The notes beneath the pieces were generated by a model, which was not told where the DNA came from, ran no database searches, and worked only from the letters and a program-made list of their open reading frames with translations. 64,000 nucleotides of DNA from Cyrtodaria siliqua (taxonomy: Eukaryota; Mollusca; Bivalvia; Adapedonta; Hiatellidae): NCBI GenBank assembly GCA_037043455.1, contig JAWPHD010000003.1:620001-684000 (forward strand). Reading direction: 5' to 3'. The first letter of the stretch is position 1; every line of letters starts with the position of its first letter. Positions 1-11,644 of the stretch are shown here, one piece after another. The position numbers and the translations under genes are program-made.

Positions 1-494
1 AGTTTTGAATCTCGGGAGGCACTTTATCCAAGATGTATATTATGTTGTGTATAATCATCATTTATAGAAGAAGACTTTTTATAAGCCATTTTTATAAGCC
101 ATAAGGCTATTTAGGTCAGGTCAAGGCAATTCCAAATTAAGCTCAGCTGGCCGATTTTAAGCTGCATGCCAAATCATTTGAGCGTAGCAGATGCAAAGTA
201 GCTAGTGGATATGGGGACATGATCCCCCAGATTATTTTTTGAGTTTGGTGAGACGTTTTCGGGTGGATAAACAGAACTTAAACTGTTTTGGACGGATTTC
301 AATACTTTATTGGAGACATTTTATTATGAAATCTTCATTTCGGAATATTTTACAAAAAACATCCATCACTCCCATACCACCACCCTAATGCATTTTTAGC
401 GATTTTAAAAATTAATATCTGGGGAAAAGTTCGTCAATGATCTATTATAATCCATCATAATTCTGTAATGGTGTTTATGTTTGTTTTTAAACAA
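1..494. other. No feature recognised
   Basis: AT-rich sequence with no open frame of note, no tRNA-like boxes and no internal repeat that I can see. Confidence 0.4.
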
Positions 495-650
495 CATCCT
501 GGAGATATGTTAAGTTTGTTTGAATGTTCCTTTTTAGCACATGTTACATGACGGTCGACTTGTGTGTGGTGGAGGCAGACCAAACCAAATTTCCTATTTA
601 GAACCAGTACTGTTTACCTCCCGCCATCCGTAAGAATCAACTTTTTCTCA
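495..650 (-). repeat. SINE family T, body and tail fragment (copy T3)
   Basis: Read on the minus strand, this contains the block GATTCTTACGGATGGCGGGA followed by AGGTAAACAGTACTGGTTCT, and later a GTCATGTAACATGTG-like stretch. The same body occurs at 13,680-13,745, 41,735-41,900 and 49,918-50,030. Two of those copies begin with a tRNA-type B box (GGTTCGAATCCC), so the family is a tRNA-derived SINE. The tRNA-like head is missing in this copy. Confidence 0.65.
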
Positions 651-1639
651 CTCGCGAGATCTCATAACGTATGTTATGGATTGTAGTGTAACTGTTGGGT
701 GCCAATATGTCCGCAACGAGCGGATGTGTCCGCGGCAAAGTTAGGGGGCGTCTCACACAAATTATGTTTTGATATCGATCGGTAAATGTCGAGAAGATAT
801 TTCGCGCGGAGTCTCTGGATCGACAGGCAAGTCCGGACAGGTAACTGTACTAAAGTAAAAACGAAATGCAAATATGTGTCAAATATATGTAACAAAGTAA
901 CAAAAAACAATAGTTTCATTTCAGTACACAGTATTACTTTGCAGTAGAAAATATTGTGGACACTATATGATATCGGTGGCGATTTTCAAACTTTGATAAA
1001 TGAACGATTATTAGAGCAAGAAAAACAAAAATATGCTCATACCCTAAAAATAGTGCGTGTATTTTTTCCTTAAGTAAATTTATTCTAGTGTAGCTATACT
1101 ATACCAAAATGCTGTACAGTATTAATACATAGCATATCTGATGCTTAACACAACCGTGTAAATAGTATTTCGAGACACCCGTCTGTGTCTGGGTTTGAAC
1201 AGGTTCCAATGGGGAGAGGAAGGGTGGCAGGGCACGCGCCTATATAAATCCTCTAAAAATACTCACCAACCTCAAATTGCGGACATCTTTGATAAAACCT
1301 GGATCTGTACCCTGTATGTGGATTGACTAGATAAATTTCAGACCGCCCTGCCCCCGCCATACTCTTAATGTTTCTTTAGGCCCTCAGACAACTAATAAAA
1401 CATGATGATGCTTGCCCTTAACAAGTGAGGCATTGTATGTTTTATGCATAGTTATAATCAATTAGTGTCATTTAAAAAGTTAATTGTGAAATGTGTCCGC
1501 TTTGCTTTATATAATTATGTTTTATGTGTTCCTCCAATGTATGCTCTCCTCACTCGCCAACAAACACTTGTTTGCAATATTCGGGAATCGAAAACTTGGT
1601 CAAGTTCGATACCAAGAGTGGCAGTAGCACGTGTGTCAT
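651..1639. other. No feature recognised
   Basis: No supportable gene. The 81-codon minus-strand frame at 674-919 has no recognisable domain and looks fortuitous. Confidence 0.4.
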
Positions 1640-1846
1640 AAGATGGTAAGATGCGATGGTCGATGGTAAGATGCGATGGTCGGTAAGATGCGATGGTAAG
1701 ATGCGATGGTCGATGGTAAGATGAGATGGTCGATGGTCCATCGCATCTTACCATTGCATCTTACTATCGACCATCGCATCTTACCATCGCATCTTACCAT
1801 CGACGATCGCATCTTACCATCGTGGTAAAATGCGATGGTAAGATGG
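1640..1846. repeat. Palindrome built from a ~20-bp tandem repeat
   Basis: The left half is a tandem array of ATGGTAAGATGCGATGGTCG-like units and the right half carries the same units in reverse complement. The centre is near 1,738 (GGTCCATCG). The whole is a ~207-bp imperfect hairpin or cruciform. Short open frames across it on both strands are a by-product of the repeat. Confidence 0.85.
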
Positions 1847-1904
1847 CCCTAACAGTTTTTCGTTTTTTTTCAGTCTTGCTTCTGAATAATTCCACATAAA
1901 TATG

Positions 1905-2384
1905 TTTGAGTGGACTTCTACCAAAATAGTTCAAGCCGGGTTGATTCGTCTAAAACAATGTCCGCCAGAGGGTGGGGATTATTTTTGCTATAATTCTATT
2001 TGTAATTCTATATGGAAATCTTAAAAAATCTTCTCTTCTGAAACCGCTTGATGGATTTCAAAATAATTTCACAAAAATGATGTTTGGGCTTCTTTTTGTT
2101 ATATTTCTATATGGAAATCTTAAAAAATCTTCTCGTCTGAAACCGCTTGATGTATTTCAAATTAATTTCAGAGAAAATGTTTGGGTGAACCTCTACCAAG
2201 ATTGTTCAATCTGGATTGATTCGTCAAAATTCAATGCCGCCAGAAGGCGGGGCTTAGTTTGCTATAATTGTAGATGGAAATCTTAAAATATCTTCTCATC
2301 TGAAACCGCTTGATGGATTTCAAAATAATTTAAGGAAAATGATGTTTGAGGGGACCTCTACCAAGATTAATCAATACAGATAAA
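1905..2384 (+). repeat. ~165-bp tandem repeat array, family W (left part)
   Basis: Successive units start with CTCTACCAAGATTGTTCAA-like sequence, contain TTGATTCGTC, GGCCGCCAGAGGGCGGGG-like and GAAACCGCTTGATGGATTTC blocks, and repeat with a spacing of about 165 bp (2,189 to 2,353 for the two clearest starts). The array continues at 2,998 after an inserted Z repeat. Diverged single units lie at 34,441, 36,070 and 50,083. Bivalve 'pearl'-type elements carry tandem cores of similar length; that resemblance is from memory only. Confidence 0.75.
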
Positions 2385-2992
2385 ATATCGGACAGGGAAA
2401 GACAGTCAACCACAAAACACAAAAACAAACACGCAAACAGACAAACGAGAAGGCAAAAGTAATAACAAATGCAAGCGACATCACAAACACAAAAGGGTTG
2501 ACAATAGGGCTACCGCCTTGGAACGGTCAGTGGCAACAAAGGCCACTGGGTGTTAAAACCGGTTCTAGGGTGCACCAAACCTCACACTTACCCTACTGTC
2601 ATCCCATTAAAACAGGACAGTGTAAATAAAGAAATTCCCGCAATGATCTAATCTCTAACCAACAAGGCAGCATCTATAGGCAATATAAGTAAAACACAAA
2701 TATGCTCGTGTAAATATAATACAAAAAACAATAGCCTAGAAAGCCACAATGAAGGTACTCAATGACTTGGCAGAAGCCAGAGCAACAAGAGAATAAACCA
2801 TTATGGGCACGACAGGAAAGATCATAGACAAACATCAAACGCCACCGTCCCAATGTGCTTTAGGTAGGCGTCATCATAGGGTCCACAGCCTGTCCGGTCA
2901 TCGTACAATTAAAGAGGAAAGCATAGTGGCGAACTGTAAAAGGGTCCACCACCAAGCATGCAGTACGTTGCAAAATGAATGGGTCATAACCT
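2385..2992 (+). mobile_element. Dispersed repeat family Z, near full length (copy Z1)
   Basis: It begins ATCGGACAGGGAAAG and runs through AGTCAACCACAAAACAC, GGGTTGACAATAGGGCTACC, the conserved hairpin CAGTGGC..GCCACTG, CCGGTTCTAGGGTGCACC and TGACTTGGCAGAAGCC to GGGTCATAACCTC. At least 16 other copies or fragments lie in this window on both strands. It carries no ORF and I see no clear terminal inverted repeats, so its class is unknown (non-autonomous). It interrupts the W array, so it inserted later. Confidence 0.8.
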
Positions 2993-2997
2993 CTTTT

Positions 2998-3475
2998 GAA
3001 TTTTTTTTTAACAAGTTGATTCAAGTCAGGTTGATTCGTCGAAAAACATGGCCGCCAGAGGGCGGGGCTTATTTTTGATAATTTTGTATATGGAAATTTT
3101 AAAAAGTCTTCTCGTCTGAAACCGCTTGATGGATTTCAAATTGATTTCACAGAAATTATGTTTGAGGCTCTATCAGTTTGTTCAAGTTGGGTTGATTCGT
3201 CAGCTAATATGGCCGCCGGGGCGGCGGTGCTTAGTTTTACTGCTTTTCTATATGGAAAACTTTAAAAATCTTCTCGTTTGCTTGATGGATTTCAAAATAA
3301 TTAATTAATTATTAGCAGTAATAAATTTGCAGTAACTAAGTAATAATTAATTAAGTTTGTTCAAACCGGGTCGATCTGTCTAAAAACACGGCCGCCATGG
3401 GGCGGGGCAGTTATATAACCTATATAACTATATCAGAAAACTTTAAAAATCTTCTTGTCTGAAACCACATATTTT
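2998..3475 (+). repeat. ~165-bp tandem repeat array, family W (right part)
   Basis: Three diverged units start near 3,010, 3,174 and 3,353, with the same blocks as 1,905-2,384, including GATTCGTC, GGCCGCC and TCTTCTCGTCTGAAACCGC. Spacing is 164-179 bp. Confidence 0.7.
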
Positions 3476-3640
3476 GCATGTACAATGATCTACTGATGCT
3501 AGACAAAGATTGTATTAATATTGAACCTGGGTAAAATTAATTTATGTATTGCATCAAGTTTTTTGAAATGGTGAACTAAGTGGTCAGAATTTGTCCCATC
3601 CTATTTGTCACAATTTTTCATTTTGATCCTAAAGAAAAAA

Positions 3641-4244
3641 GAGTATAAAAGTCAAACAGGAAATGCAGCTTTCACAGAACACAGTAAACCAAAAAAACAC
3701 GCAAAACGACAAACATGAATGGCAAAGTTAATAAAGAATAAAGGCATATGACGTCACAAGCACAAAAAGGGTTGACAACAGGTCTAACGCATTGGAACGG
3801 TCAGTGGCAAAAAAGGCCGCTGGGAGTTTAAACCAGGTGCTAGGGTGCACCGAACTTTATACTTACCCTACTGTCATCCCAATAAAACGGGACAATGTAA
3901 ATAAAGAAATCCCCACCATGAACTATTCTCTAACAACAAGGCAGCATTAATAGGCAATTTAATAAAAACACAAAGATCCTCGTGTATATATAAATACAAA
4001 TAACAATAGCCTAGCAAGCCACAAAGAAGGTGCTCAATGACAAGAGAATAAACCATTAAGGGCACGACAAGACAAGAATGCAGATATCTAACGTCACCGT
4101 CCTTTTGGGCTTTAGGTAGACGTCATCATAGGGTTCAATGCCTGTCCGGTCATCGCAAAATTAAAGAGGAAAGCATAGTGGAGACCTGTAAATAAGCACA
4201 CCACCAAGCATGCCGTGCGTTGCAAAATGATAGGGTCATAACCT
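3641..4244 (+). mobile_element. Dispersed repeat family Z, near full length (copy Z2)
   Basis: Start GTATAAAAGTCAAACAGGAA, central GGAACGGTCAGTGGC with its paired GCCGCTG, and end GGGTCATAACCT match Z1 across the full length. No coding capacity. Confidence 0.8.
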
Positions 4245-4324
4245 GGTTTGAACGATATTAACTTTATTTCATATTGGTTTGTACTGGCTCAGACGGTATT
4301 AATTCGTCCATTGTTAAATAGAAT

Positions 4325-4575
4325 GAACAAATACTTACGAAGCTCTGGTTTTGAATCGCATTCTACTTTTGTCCTTTAGGATCATCAAACCCATTCTGTG
4401 TTGCTTTAAAGTAGAATATCGCTTAAGGTGGTGCTAGGATGCGTGAGAGGTGTAGCCTCTTATAATTACCTCTCATGAACAGACTCAATAAAACCGAGTC
4501 TACTACTTTTCTCTATTGGTTAGGTTTGTTGCTTCCATGCGATCACCTTTTCAGTATTTATTGTAAGGTATTAGT
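4325..4575 (-). repeat. Double-hairpin repeat family Y (copy Y1)
   Basis: On the minus strand: AATAAATACTG, GGAAGCAACAAACC, hairpin 1 (AGACTCGG..GAGTCTG), TTCATGA, hairpin 2 (GAGAGGT..ACCTCTC), a CCTAGCACC box, TTAAGCG and ATTCTACTTTAAAG. The same order is seen at 5,275-5,830. Confidence 0.7.
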
Positions 4576-4782
4576 ATATATATCATATCCTCAACTTATA
4601 GCTACTGAAATGTAAAATTAATCCATTAAAAATCGGACACCAAATGGATGGAACCTTTCATAACGTCTTTTCTTTCACACAATATTTATTTTGTTAGAAA
4701 ATCAAAATACGTTATGCCCTATTATTGTGCAATGCATGCATCGCTACCACGCATTCCTCTGATTGTGCGAGAACCTGACATA

Positions 4783-5113
4783 TTGTGGACCCTATGATGA
4801 CGTCAAAGTCCTGACGAGGAAAGTAAGATTTAACTTGTCTCGTGCCCTTAACGGTTTATTCTCTTCTTGTTGTGCTTTCTGTCAAGTCATTGAGTACGTA
4901 CTATGTAACTTCCTAGTGTTTTTTATTCATATATTCATGGTTATCGTAGTACTTATATTGCCTATTAATGCTGCCTAGTTTGTTAGAAGATATAGCCTGG
5001 CGGGGATTTCCTTACTTAAACTGTCCCGTTTAATTGGGATATTGGAATGACATTTTTGCCAGTTCAAATGCGGTACCCCTGTGGTCAACCCGACTATGTT
5101 TGTGGTGTCCCGT
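4783..5113 (-). mobile_element. Dispersed repeat family Z fragment (copy Z3)
   Basis: The reverse complement matches Z1 from the internal GGGTTGAC region to CATCATAGGGTCCACA. It includes a degraded AGGCAGCATTAATAGGC block and GGGCACGA. Confidence 0.65.
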
Positions 5114-5274
5114 ACGTAACTTCTAAATAATTATTTATGCATGTAACTGTTGTTTATTTTGGATGTGGGTTTTACTACATTTACTGCTCGACGTTTGAAT
5201 CTACTTTTAACGCGATCATCTTGGAATGAAACTCGTGGCTCTGAACATCGAAAACAGCCAGTTTTTGTATATAT

Positions 5275-5830
5275 AAATAAATACTGATAAAGGTGATCCT
5301 TTGGGAGCAACAAACACAATTAAGACAATAAAGCAGCAGACTCGGTTTTATTGAGTCTGTTGGTGAGAAGTAATGAAAGAAGCAACACCTCTCACGCCCC
5401 CTAGCACCGGCTTAAGCGGTATTCTACTTTAAAGCCACCTATATTGGGCTCGTTGGTCGCAAAGGACCAGTAAAAATAACACTACTGATTCGTAGCACGG
5501 GGATACTTTTTACAGCCGCCACACTGCATTGAACGAACGCTAGTGTGAATGTTAATAAATACTGATAAAGCTGATCCTTTGGGAGCAACAAACACAATTA
5601 ACACAATTAAGACAATAAAGCAGCAGACTCGGTTTTATTGAGTCTGTTCATGAAAAGTAATGAAAGAAGCAACACCTCTCACGCCCCCTAGCACCGGGTT
5701 AAGCGGTATTCTACTTCAAATCCACCTATATTGGGCTCGTTGGTCCCAAATGACCAGTAAAAATAACACTACTGATTCGTAGCACGGGGAGTCTTTTTAC
5801 AGCCGCCACACTGCTCTAAACGAACGCTTT
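5275..5830 (+). repeat. Tandem dimer of double-hairpin repeat family Y (copies Y2, Y3)
   Basis: Two units of ~278 bp start at 5,283 and 5,561 (ACTGATAAAG). Each has GCAGCAGACTCGG, hairpin 1 (CAGACTC..GAGTCTG), hairpin 2 ending CACCTCTCACGCCCCCTAG, TTAAGCGGTATTCTAC and the 3' end ACAGCCGCCACACTGC. That 3' end is shared with family X at 36,040. Confidence 0.8.
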
Positions 5831-6084
5831 TAAGTAAGAAAATGATGCGTTAAATTTGATGACGCACGGATGGACTCCATTGCAGTATTTCTCGCCCCAC
5901 CTCCTCCCACCATTGGCCTTCGAGGTTCGAACGACGGCATGCAGGAAAAAAAGGTTTAACAAGGTATTGCCTTTACAAGTTAATTGTAGCGGAATGCATG
6001 ACACTGGACTGTTGGCTAATGATTATTGAAGTTATTGAACTTACAGTATTCTATACCTTTGTAAGCTATTCGATGCTAAGGTAC

Positions 6085-6255
6085 TTCTTGGTTGACTTCC
6101 TGTGTAGAACCAGTACTAAGCAATGCAGATAAAGTGTCTTGCTCAGGGACACAACGTATATGGTTATGGCGAGGTTCGAACCCACGACGTTTGGATCCAA
6201 CGCTCTACCACTAGACCACAGCGTTTCACTACCTCTAGACCACAGCGCTCCTGTG
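6085..6255 (-). repeat. tRNA-like SINE head
   Basis: The minus strand reads GTGGTCTAGTGGTAGAGCG (A-box-like) and then GTGGGTTCGAACCTCG (B box) at tRNA-like spacing, with TGTCTTGCTCAGG and AACCAGTACT further along. There is no matching acceptor stem, so this is a SINE head rather than a tRNA gene. Confidence 0.55.
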
Positions 6256-6267
6256 TAGTTGTGGCGG

Positions 6268-6314
6268 ATTGGGGGTGGGGGTGGGGGGGGGGGGGGTTGG
6301 GGGGGGGGGGGGGC
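6268..6314 (+). repeat. Poly-G / G-quadruplex-prone tract
   Basis: About 45 bases that are nearly all G, with isolated T and a CTC at the end. It can form G-quadruplexes. The exact length may be unreliable in any assembly. Confidence 0.85.
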
Positions 6315-6707
6315 TCTGACTTGAGGGGGAAAAAAACAGTCCCGCAAATTGTTGAAAAAAATAAATCAGCCTTCTCTCATATTCTTGAAAAAGAACAATA
6401 TTGGAGAAAATGATAATCCCTCTTAAATCTATGATGAATGTAGATCTACTCCATCAGATACTGGATTCAACATGGAAATGTTTATCCACATTCTGGCTAC
6501 ATTCACAACTTCTGCTCATAAGTGTATCGAAAACGAGTTAAGAAGACAGTGATAGTATTCATGGTTTTACTAAATGTGATGTACATAGACCATGGTAGTA
6601 ATAAATGTGGTATAAATTAGTCCTGGTAGTTATAAATGTGATAAATGTGGTATAGTCTGGCAATTGTGGTAGTAAATGTATTGTATAACGTGTTATAAAA
6701 AGAAATA

Positions 6708-6873
6708 AAAATATCAGACAGGGAAAGTAGCATTCAAGGAGGACAGTCAACGACAAAACACAGAAACAAACACGCAAACAGACAAACAGGAAGGCAAAAG
6801 CAATAATAAATGCAAACGACATCACAAACAGAAAAGGGTTAATAATAGGGCTACCGCCTTGGAACGGTCAGTG
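6708..6873 (+). mobile_element. Family Z left module (copy Z4)
   Basis: Starts ATATCAGACAGGGAAAGTAG and ends exactly at GGAACGGTCAGTG, lacking the right two-thirds of Z. Inserted in the minisatellite. Confidence 0.75.
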
Positions 6874-6975
6874 AAGTGATATTGGTAGTAATTTGGTATA
6901 CATTGGTAATGGTAGTAATGAATGTGATATTCATATAAAGTCAAGGTTATAATTAATGTGGTATACATAACAATT

Positions 6976-7118
6976 ACAAGTCGAACACAGTAAACTCATC
7001 AACCCAAAAACACGCAAAACGACAAACATGAATGGCAATGTTAATAAGAAATAAAGGCATATGACGTCACAAACACAAAAAAGGGTTGACAATAGTGCTA
7101 ACGCCTTGGAACGGTCAT
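6976..7118 (+). mobile_element. Family Z left module (copy Z5)
   Basis: ACAAGTCGAACACAG through GGAACGGTCA. It has the same right endpoint as Z4, only ~100 bp away from it. Confidence 0.7.
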
Positions 7119-7427
7119 TTGCAAGTCATGGTTGTAATAAGGCCATTAATTTTTTGATAATTCGTTTTACAAACTCTCCTACGACAAGGTATTTTCATTG
7201 CTTGTAATACGCATATGAGATATTACAAAAATGGGAAAATAACAGTATTGGAAATTTAACATGGGTGTTTGACATGAGGCATATTATTAATAAAAATAGT
7301 ACCAGTGGTCTTGGTAGTAATATATGGGGTATTCAGTGGTAATGGTAGTAATAAATGGGGTATACAATGGTCATGGTAGTAGAAAATGTGGTAAAAAGCC
7401 ATGATAGTTATATATATGACGTACTTT

Positions 7428-8062
7428 AGACATCTTAGTAATCAATGTGGTATGCAGCGATCTTGGTAGTATAACATTACAAGGGTCCTGGTACTTGTGC
7501 GATGGACTTAGTGAATATCACCAACAAGTAGGTGGACTTAAGAAGGAGCTTCAGCCACATGCAATGTCAGGTTACAGACATAGCTCTGCGTTATATGCCA
7601 GTGTTAATAAGAATGGCATGGAACATGGAACATGGTAGGCATTGCCCAGTACAAGACAATCCCCCAAACCACCAGACAAATCATCCAATCAATATATAAT
7701 TTTGAAGAGCAAAAGGGGACTCACATAGACATTTTAGACATGTTAGTAATCAATGTGGTATGCAGTGATCGTGGTAGTATTACAATACAAGAGTCCTGGT
7801 ACTTGTGCTATGGACTTGGGAATATCATCAACAAGCAGGAGGATTTAAGAAGGATCTTCAGCCACATGTAATGTCAGGTTACATACATAGCTCTGCGCTA
7901 TATGCCAGTGTTAATAAAAATGGAATGGAACGTGGTAGATTTTGCCCAGTATAAGACAACCCCCCTCCCCCACCCAACACACACACACACACCACACCAC
8001 CAGACAAATCATCATATCAATATATAATATATAGTTTAGAAGAGCAAAAGGGGACTCATATA
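7428..8062 (+). repeat. ~308-bp tandem duplication
   Basis: Sequence from TAGTAATCAATGTGGTATGC (7,437) to GGGGACTCA recurs from 7,745 with about 85% identity by eye, including TGTCAGGTTACA, ATAGCTCTGCG and CCAGACAAATCATC. The second unit gained a CA-rich tract (7,965-8,000). Short ORFs here show no domain. Confidence 0.75.
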
Positions 8063-8264
8063 GAAAGCAGACAAGGACAATCATATTAACTAAAGATTAT
8101 AACCAGCACATATAGTTCCATCCAACAAATATGGAAAGATCCATATTAAACAAGAGCTGTCAAAAGGACACCATGCTCTACTATTCAAAATAAATTTTAA
8201 ACAAGGCTGCTGATATTTCTGACTCACCAACCATGGTGCCAGTTTATTCACAAGGTCAATCTAG

Positions 8265-8747
8265 ATATAAAAATCGAACAGAAAAAGCAGCATTCAAGGA
8301 CGACAGTCAACCACAAACACACACAGGAACAACTTTAAACATGAATAAAAGGCAAAATAAGACATCACAAACACAAAAGGGTTGACCATAGGGCTACCGC
8401 CTTGGAACGGTCAGTGGCAAAAAGGCCGCTGGGGGGTTTAAACCGGGTTCTAGGGTGCACCAAAGCTCACACTTACCCTAAAGTCGTCCCCGCCATGAAC
8501 TATTCTCTAACCAACAAGGCAGCAATAAAAGGTAATATAAGTAAAACACAAAAATGCTCGTGTATATATAAATACAACAAATAGCACAGAACGCCACAAA
8601 GAAGGTACTCAATGACTTGGCAGTGAACAGAGCAATAAGAGAACAAACCATTGAGGGCACGACAAGACAAGATTGCAAAATGGCGAAGTGTAAATGGGTT
8701 CACTACCAAGCATGCAGTGCGTTGCAAAATAATAGGGTCATAACCTC
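8265..8747 (+). mobile_element. Dispersed repeat family Z (copy Z6)
   Basis: From ATAAAAATCGAACAG to GGGTCATAACCTC. It lacks the ~100 bp between GGGCACGACAAGA and the final CATGCAG part seen in Z1. It abuts Naiad copy D. Confidence 0.75.
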
Positions 8748-8754
8748 TTTAGAT

Positions 8755-9332
8755 AAACCTTTTAACAAGTTTAACAAAGATAGTATGAAAGTGATCATGA
8801 CCAAGGATCTTACGGAAGTTTGTAAATCACGTCACAATAGAAGTCAGGTTGTTTCTTATATATTTGGAAAGAAGATCAGGGTTACGATAATAAAAGTTGG
8901 CAGAGGTTTTACGAAGTTTATGGGTAACGGTAGCCCGGATGGAGTAACTTCTTAGTTACACAAACATTACGAATATTAAATTCCTCAACTCGAGTTCAAG
9001 CTCTAGAAAACGAATAAGTTGAGACATATTAACCCCATAAGAAATTGCTCGGGGAACATCCCAATCTAAATGAGTATAACTAACAATATCAAAATTAAAA
9101 TCATCTCTCTTGTCGTAGATTTTGCTAATTATTTCACCATTTTTAATAGTAATGATGTAAATCGAGAAAAGAAACGTTAGTATCAGAAATATTAGCTTTG
9201 TTAAGTTCTTAAGGATATATATTATTAACTATAGTAGAAAAGAAAGGGTTGTCAATGTTCAATATGTCATCCAGATATCGAGAGGTGTCATTAAAGGCTT
9301 CAATAACATCTGCCTGGGTATCTGGTGAAAGA
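8755..9332 (-). pseudogene. Penelope-like (Naiad-type) reverse transcriptase, 3' part, copy D
   Basis: Minus-strand translation in shifting frames gives the RT palm and thumb of the same family as the copy at 37,300-40,380: DTQADVIEAFN, then SRYLDDILNIDNPFF with an intact YLDD catalytic motif (9,266-9,277), FLDLHH and later LRKTSANFYYRNPDLLSKY. Several frameshifts and stops make it dead. It is bounded by Z repeats on both sides (Z6 and Z7), which may have split a longer copy. Penelope-like elements encode an RT plus a GIY-YIG nuclease; only the RT 3' half is left here. Confidence 0.8.
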
Positions 9333-9530
9333 AATATACAAAGATCGGACAGGAAAAGTAGCATTCAAGGAGAACAGTCAACCACAAAACACAGAAACAA
9401 ACATGCAAACAGACAAACAAGAAGGCAAAAGTAATAATAAAAGTAAACGACATCACAAACACAAAAGGGTTGACAATAGGGCTTCCGCCTTGGAACGGTC
9501 AGTGGCAAAGTAGGCCACTGGGGTTTTAAA
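9331..9530 (+). mobile_element. Family Z left module (copy Z7)
   Basis: AGATCGGACAGGAAAAGTAG to GGCCACTGGGGTTTTAAA. It includes the CAGTGGC/GCCACTG hairpin, then stops. Confidence 0.75.
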
Positions 9531-9534
9531 AAGA

Positions 9535-9965
9535 CCCTCTGCGAATACTCGATAACAATTATGTTTAATGTATTTTATAGGTTCAGATTTACTCAGCTGA
9601 GCGATATCGGGCAATCATTGCCCTTTAGTTTTAGCTACACCTTTTCGATTCGGTGGTTCCACTACTCTGGCCGATAAAAGGCTCTGAGTATTGTTTAACC
9701 ACTCCTAAGATATGCTGTCTGCTTTTTAATTTAGTCTTTTGACTGTTACTTGTGAAACGCAGGCTTCATAACCGCTGCTCACAACTAAATTCTATTTTGT
9801 TTATTTTTTTTATGAATACTGCGTTCTGCTCAACCCGGGGCTAGAGGGCGTGAGCGGTAGCTAGCATATTTCACTATCGTTCATGAACAGTCTCAATCAA
9901 ACCGAGACTGCAATATTTCGTATGTGTCGTGTTCGGCCGTTTCCAAAGGTCCGCTCTCATACTCT
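9535..9965 (-). repeat. Double-hairpin repeat family X (copy X1)
   Basis: On the minus strand: ACACGACACATACGAAATAT, hairpin 1 (CAGTCTC..GAGACTG), TTCATGA, hairpin 2 (GAACGATAG..CTACCGCTC), GCCCTCTAGCCCCGGGTTGA, then AGCAGCGGTTATGAAGCC and GAGTGGTTAAACAATA. It matches the longer copy at 35,466-36,056. Confidence 0.75.
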
Positions 9966-11440
9966 TTTGTTAGGCTATTTAAATAATATATTAAGAATTC
10001 ACTCCAATAGTTTATGTTCTGCAAATACAGAGGACAATGTATAATGAATAATTCCTAATCTACCATCAGTTGTTAGAGAAAGTGTGTTTAAATAATTGAA
10101 AAGCATTGTGCCTTTAGAAAATACAAGAACAATCGATATTTCATAAAATATTACACAGAAGTCTCTTACAATCACCGTTTTATATTTGTTAACAACTCGT
10201 GTTTGATATTGAAACAGCTATTAATCCATTTCCGGCTGTTTGCATATTGTAAAATCTATGTATGTTTAGAGAAAAATAAACGTTCGTTTCAAGGGTGATT
10301 TTTCTTAAAAATGGGAATAGGTCATGTTAAGAAAACTGTACATCATTTGACCAAGTTATTTTAAACAAATATGATCGTCTTACCTTTTTGTCAGTAATAG
10401 TTGCTTTGCAGAACATTGATAAAGAGTCTAAATCGTTACAAACACTTACATTTTAGTTTTCAAACGAGCATTTCAGATATTGCCATATTTTATGAGCAGT
10501 ATCTAGTAAATTTAATCGAGCTTTGAGTTTTCGACAACCTGTGATTTTGTAACGTGGAAACATAGAGTTATCAGACAAATATAACCCACCTTTCGTCTAA
10601 AATTGGATTTTAAGAACTCATTAAGTACGCATTTTACAATTTATCTATGGCCACTTGAACAAATATCTAGTCATTTGGAATTCGTGGATGTTGCAACATG
10701 GGTTCAATGTTATAACACTGAGGGTTTTAGTCTTGACAAACTTGTCACATGTCACATGCTTGATAGGATGACAAGTTAATGTTTTATCTAGCAGAAGCAT
10801 TACACGTTTCAAAACGTAGCGGTACTGTATACAACTATCTCAATGTGATGCATTAAATGCAATATTGTAGACATAGTTTGTTTTGTTTTCTGTTTTATGT
10901 TGTTTTTAATATTTTATATTTGAATATCAAGTGTACAAACATTTATATACAGTACATTAGGGATTTATTATAGTCTACCTGCTCCTACAGTAAAATATGA
11001 TTACATTAATCAGTGGAATGGATTTACATTCCTTCCAGCTGTAAATTCAAAGAAAAAAATATATAGTATCACAAAGATTTTGCACAGATTACCCCGCATC
11101 ATATTTCAAACTGCATTCCACCTTGATTTAATTGCATTAGATTTATATCTATACGTTGAGAACAGTTCCATATCTCTATAACTCTTCACTTGTTGACTTG
11201 TTCTCTAAATACTGTATAGTTCTCTGGTATCTTCTAGATGAGCACACATAGATACAAATACATGCACAATGTAATATATATCTGATGAGCTTGATGTGCC
11301 AAGAATAATGGACTCCGGTTTTAGTTCTATCAAAATATTGTATTTTTTATGTCAATCACTAAACATCTTTATTAATATCTTCTTGGCTGACATAAAATAA
11401 ATGTAACGAAAAAAGTATGAAAGGATAAACTTGGAAATCA
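9966..11440. other. No feature recognised
   Basis: AT-rich, with no long frame on either strand and no obvious repeat. Possibly unique intergenic or intronic sequence. Confidence 0.35.
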
Positions 11441-11444
11441 TCGA

Positions 11445-11640
11445 ACACGATAAATACAAAAACTATTGCAGTCTCTTGTTGATTGTTCATGAACGGTTGT
11501 GAAAAAATTGCTTTCTACCGTTCATGCCCTCTAGCCCCGGGTTGAGCAGAACTCAATATTTAAAATGCGAATACTACAGAAATTTGAGCCATCCCGAAGA
11601 TGGTACGCATATGCGGTGAACATGGTACCTTCAATGCGGT
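11445..11640 (+). repeat. Double-hairpin repeat family X, degraded (copy X2)
   Basis: CGAACACGATAAATAC, CAGTCTCTTGTTGATTG, GAACGGTTG..TTCTACCGTTC and GCCCTCTAGCCCCGGGTTGA follow the X order. Hairpin 1 is partly lost. Confidence 0.7.
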
Positions 11641-11644
11641 ATTT

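Larger units (their letters stand above)
6555..7445 (+). repeat. Degenerate ~30-bp minisatellite interrupted by two Z fragments
   Basis: Repeats of ATGGTAGTAATAAATGTGGTATA-like units run from 6,555 to about 6,705, resume at 6,880-6,970 and again at 7,290-7,445. The two gaps are filled by Z4 and Z5. Confidence 0.65.

Noticed and set aside
1515..1754. Minus-strand frames across the 1,640-1,846 palindrome
   Set aside because: The peptides only mirror the tandem repeat (HRPSHLTI-type); no gene context.
6066..6413. Proline-rich and glycine-rich frames around the poly-G tract
   Set aside because: They are created by the homopolymer and the SINE head.
11281..11310. Hammerhead ribozyme core (CTGATGAG), expected in some Penelope-like elements
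   Set aside because: No GAAA element or closing stems at the required spacing. The X/Y hairpins also lack the hammerhead core.
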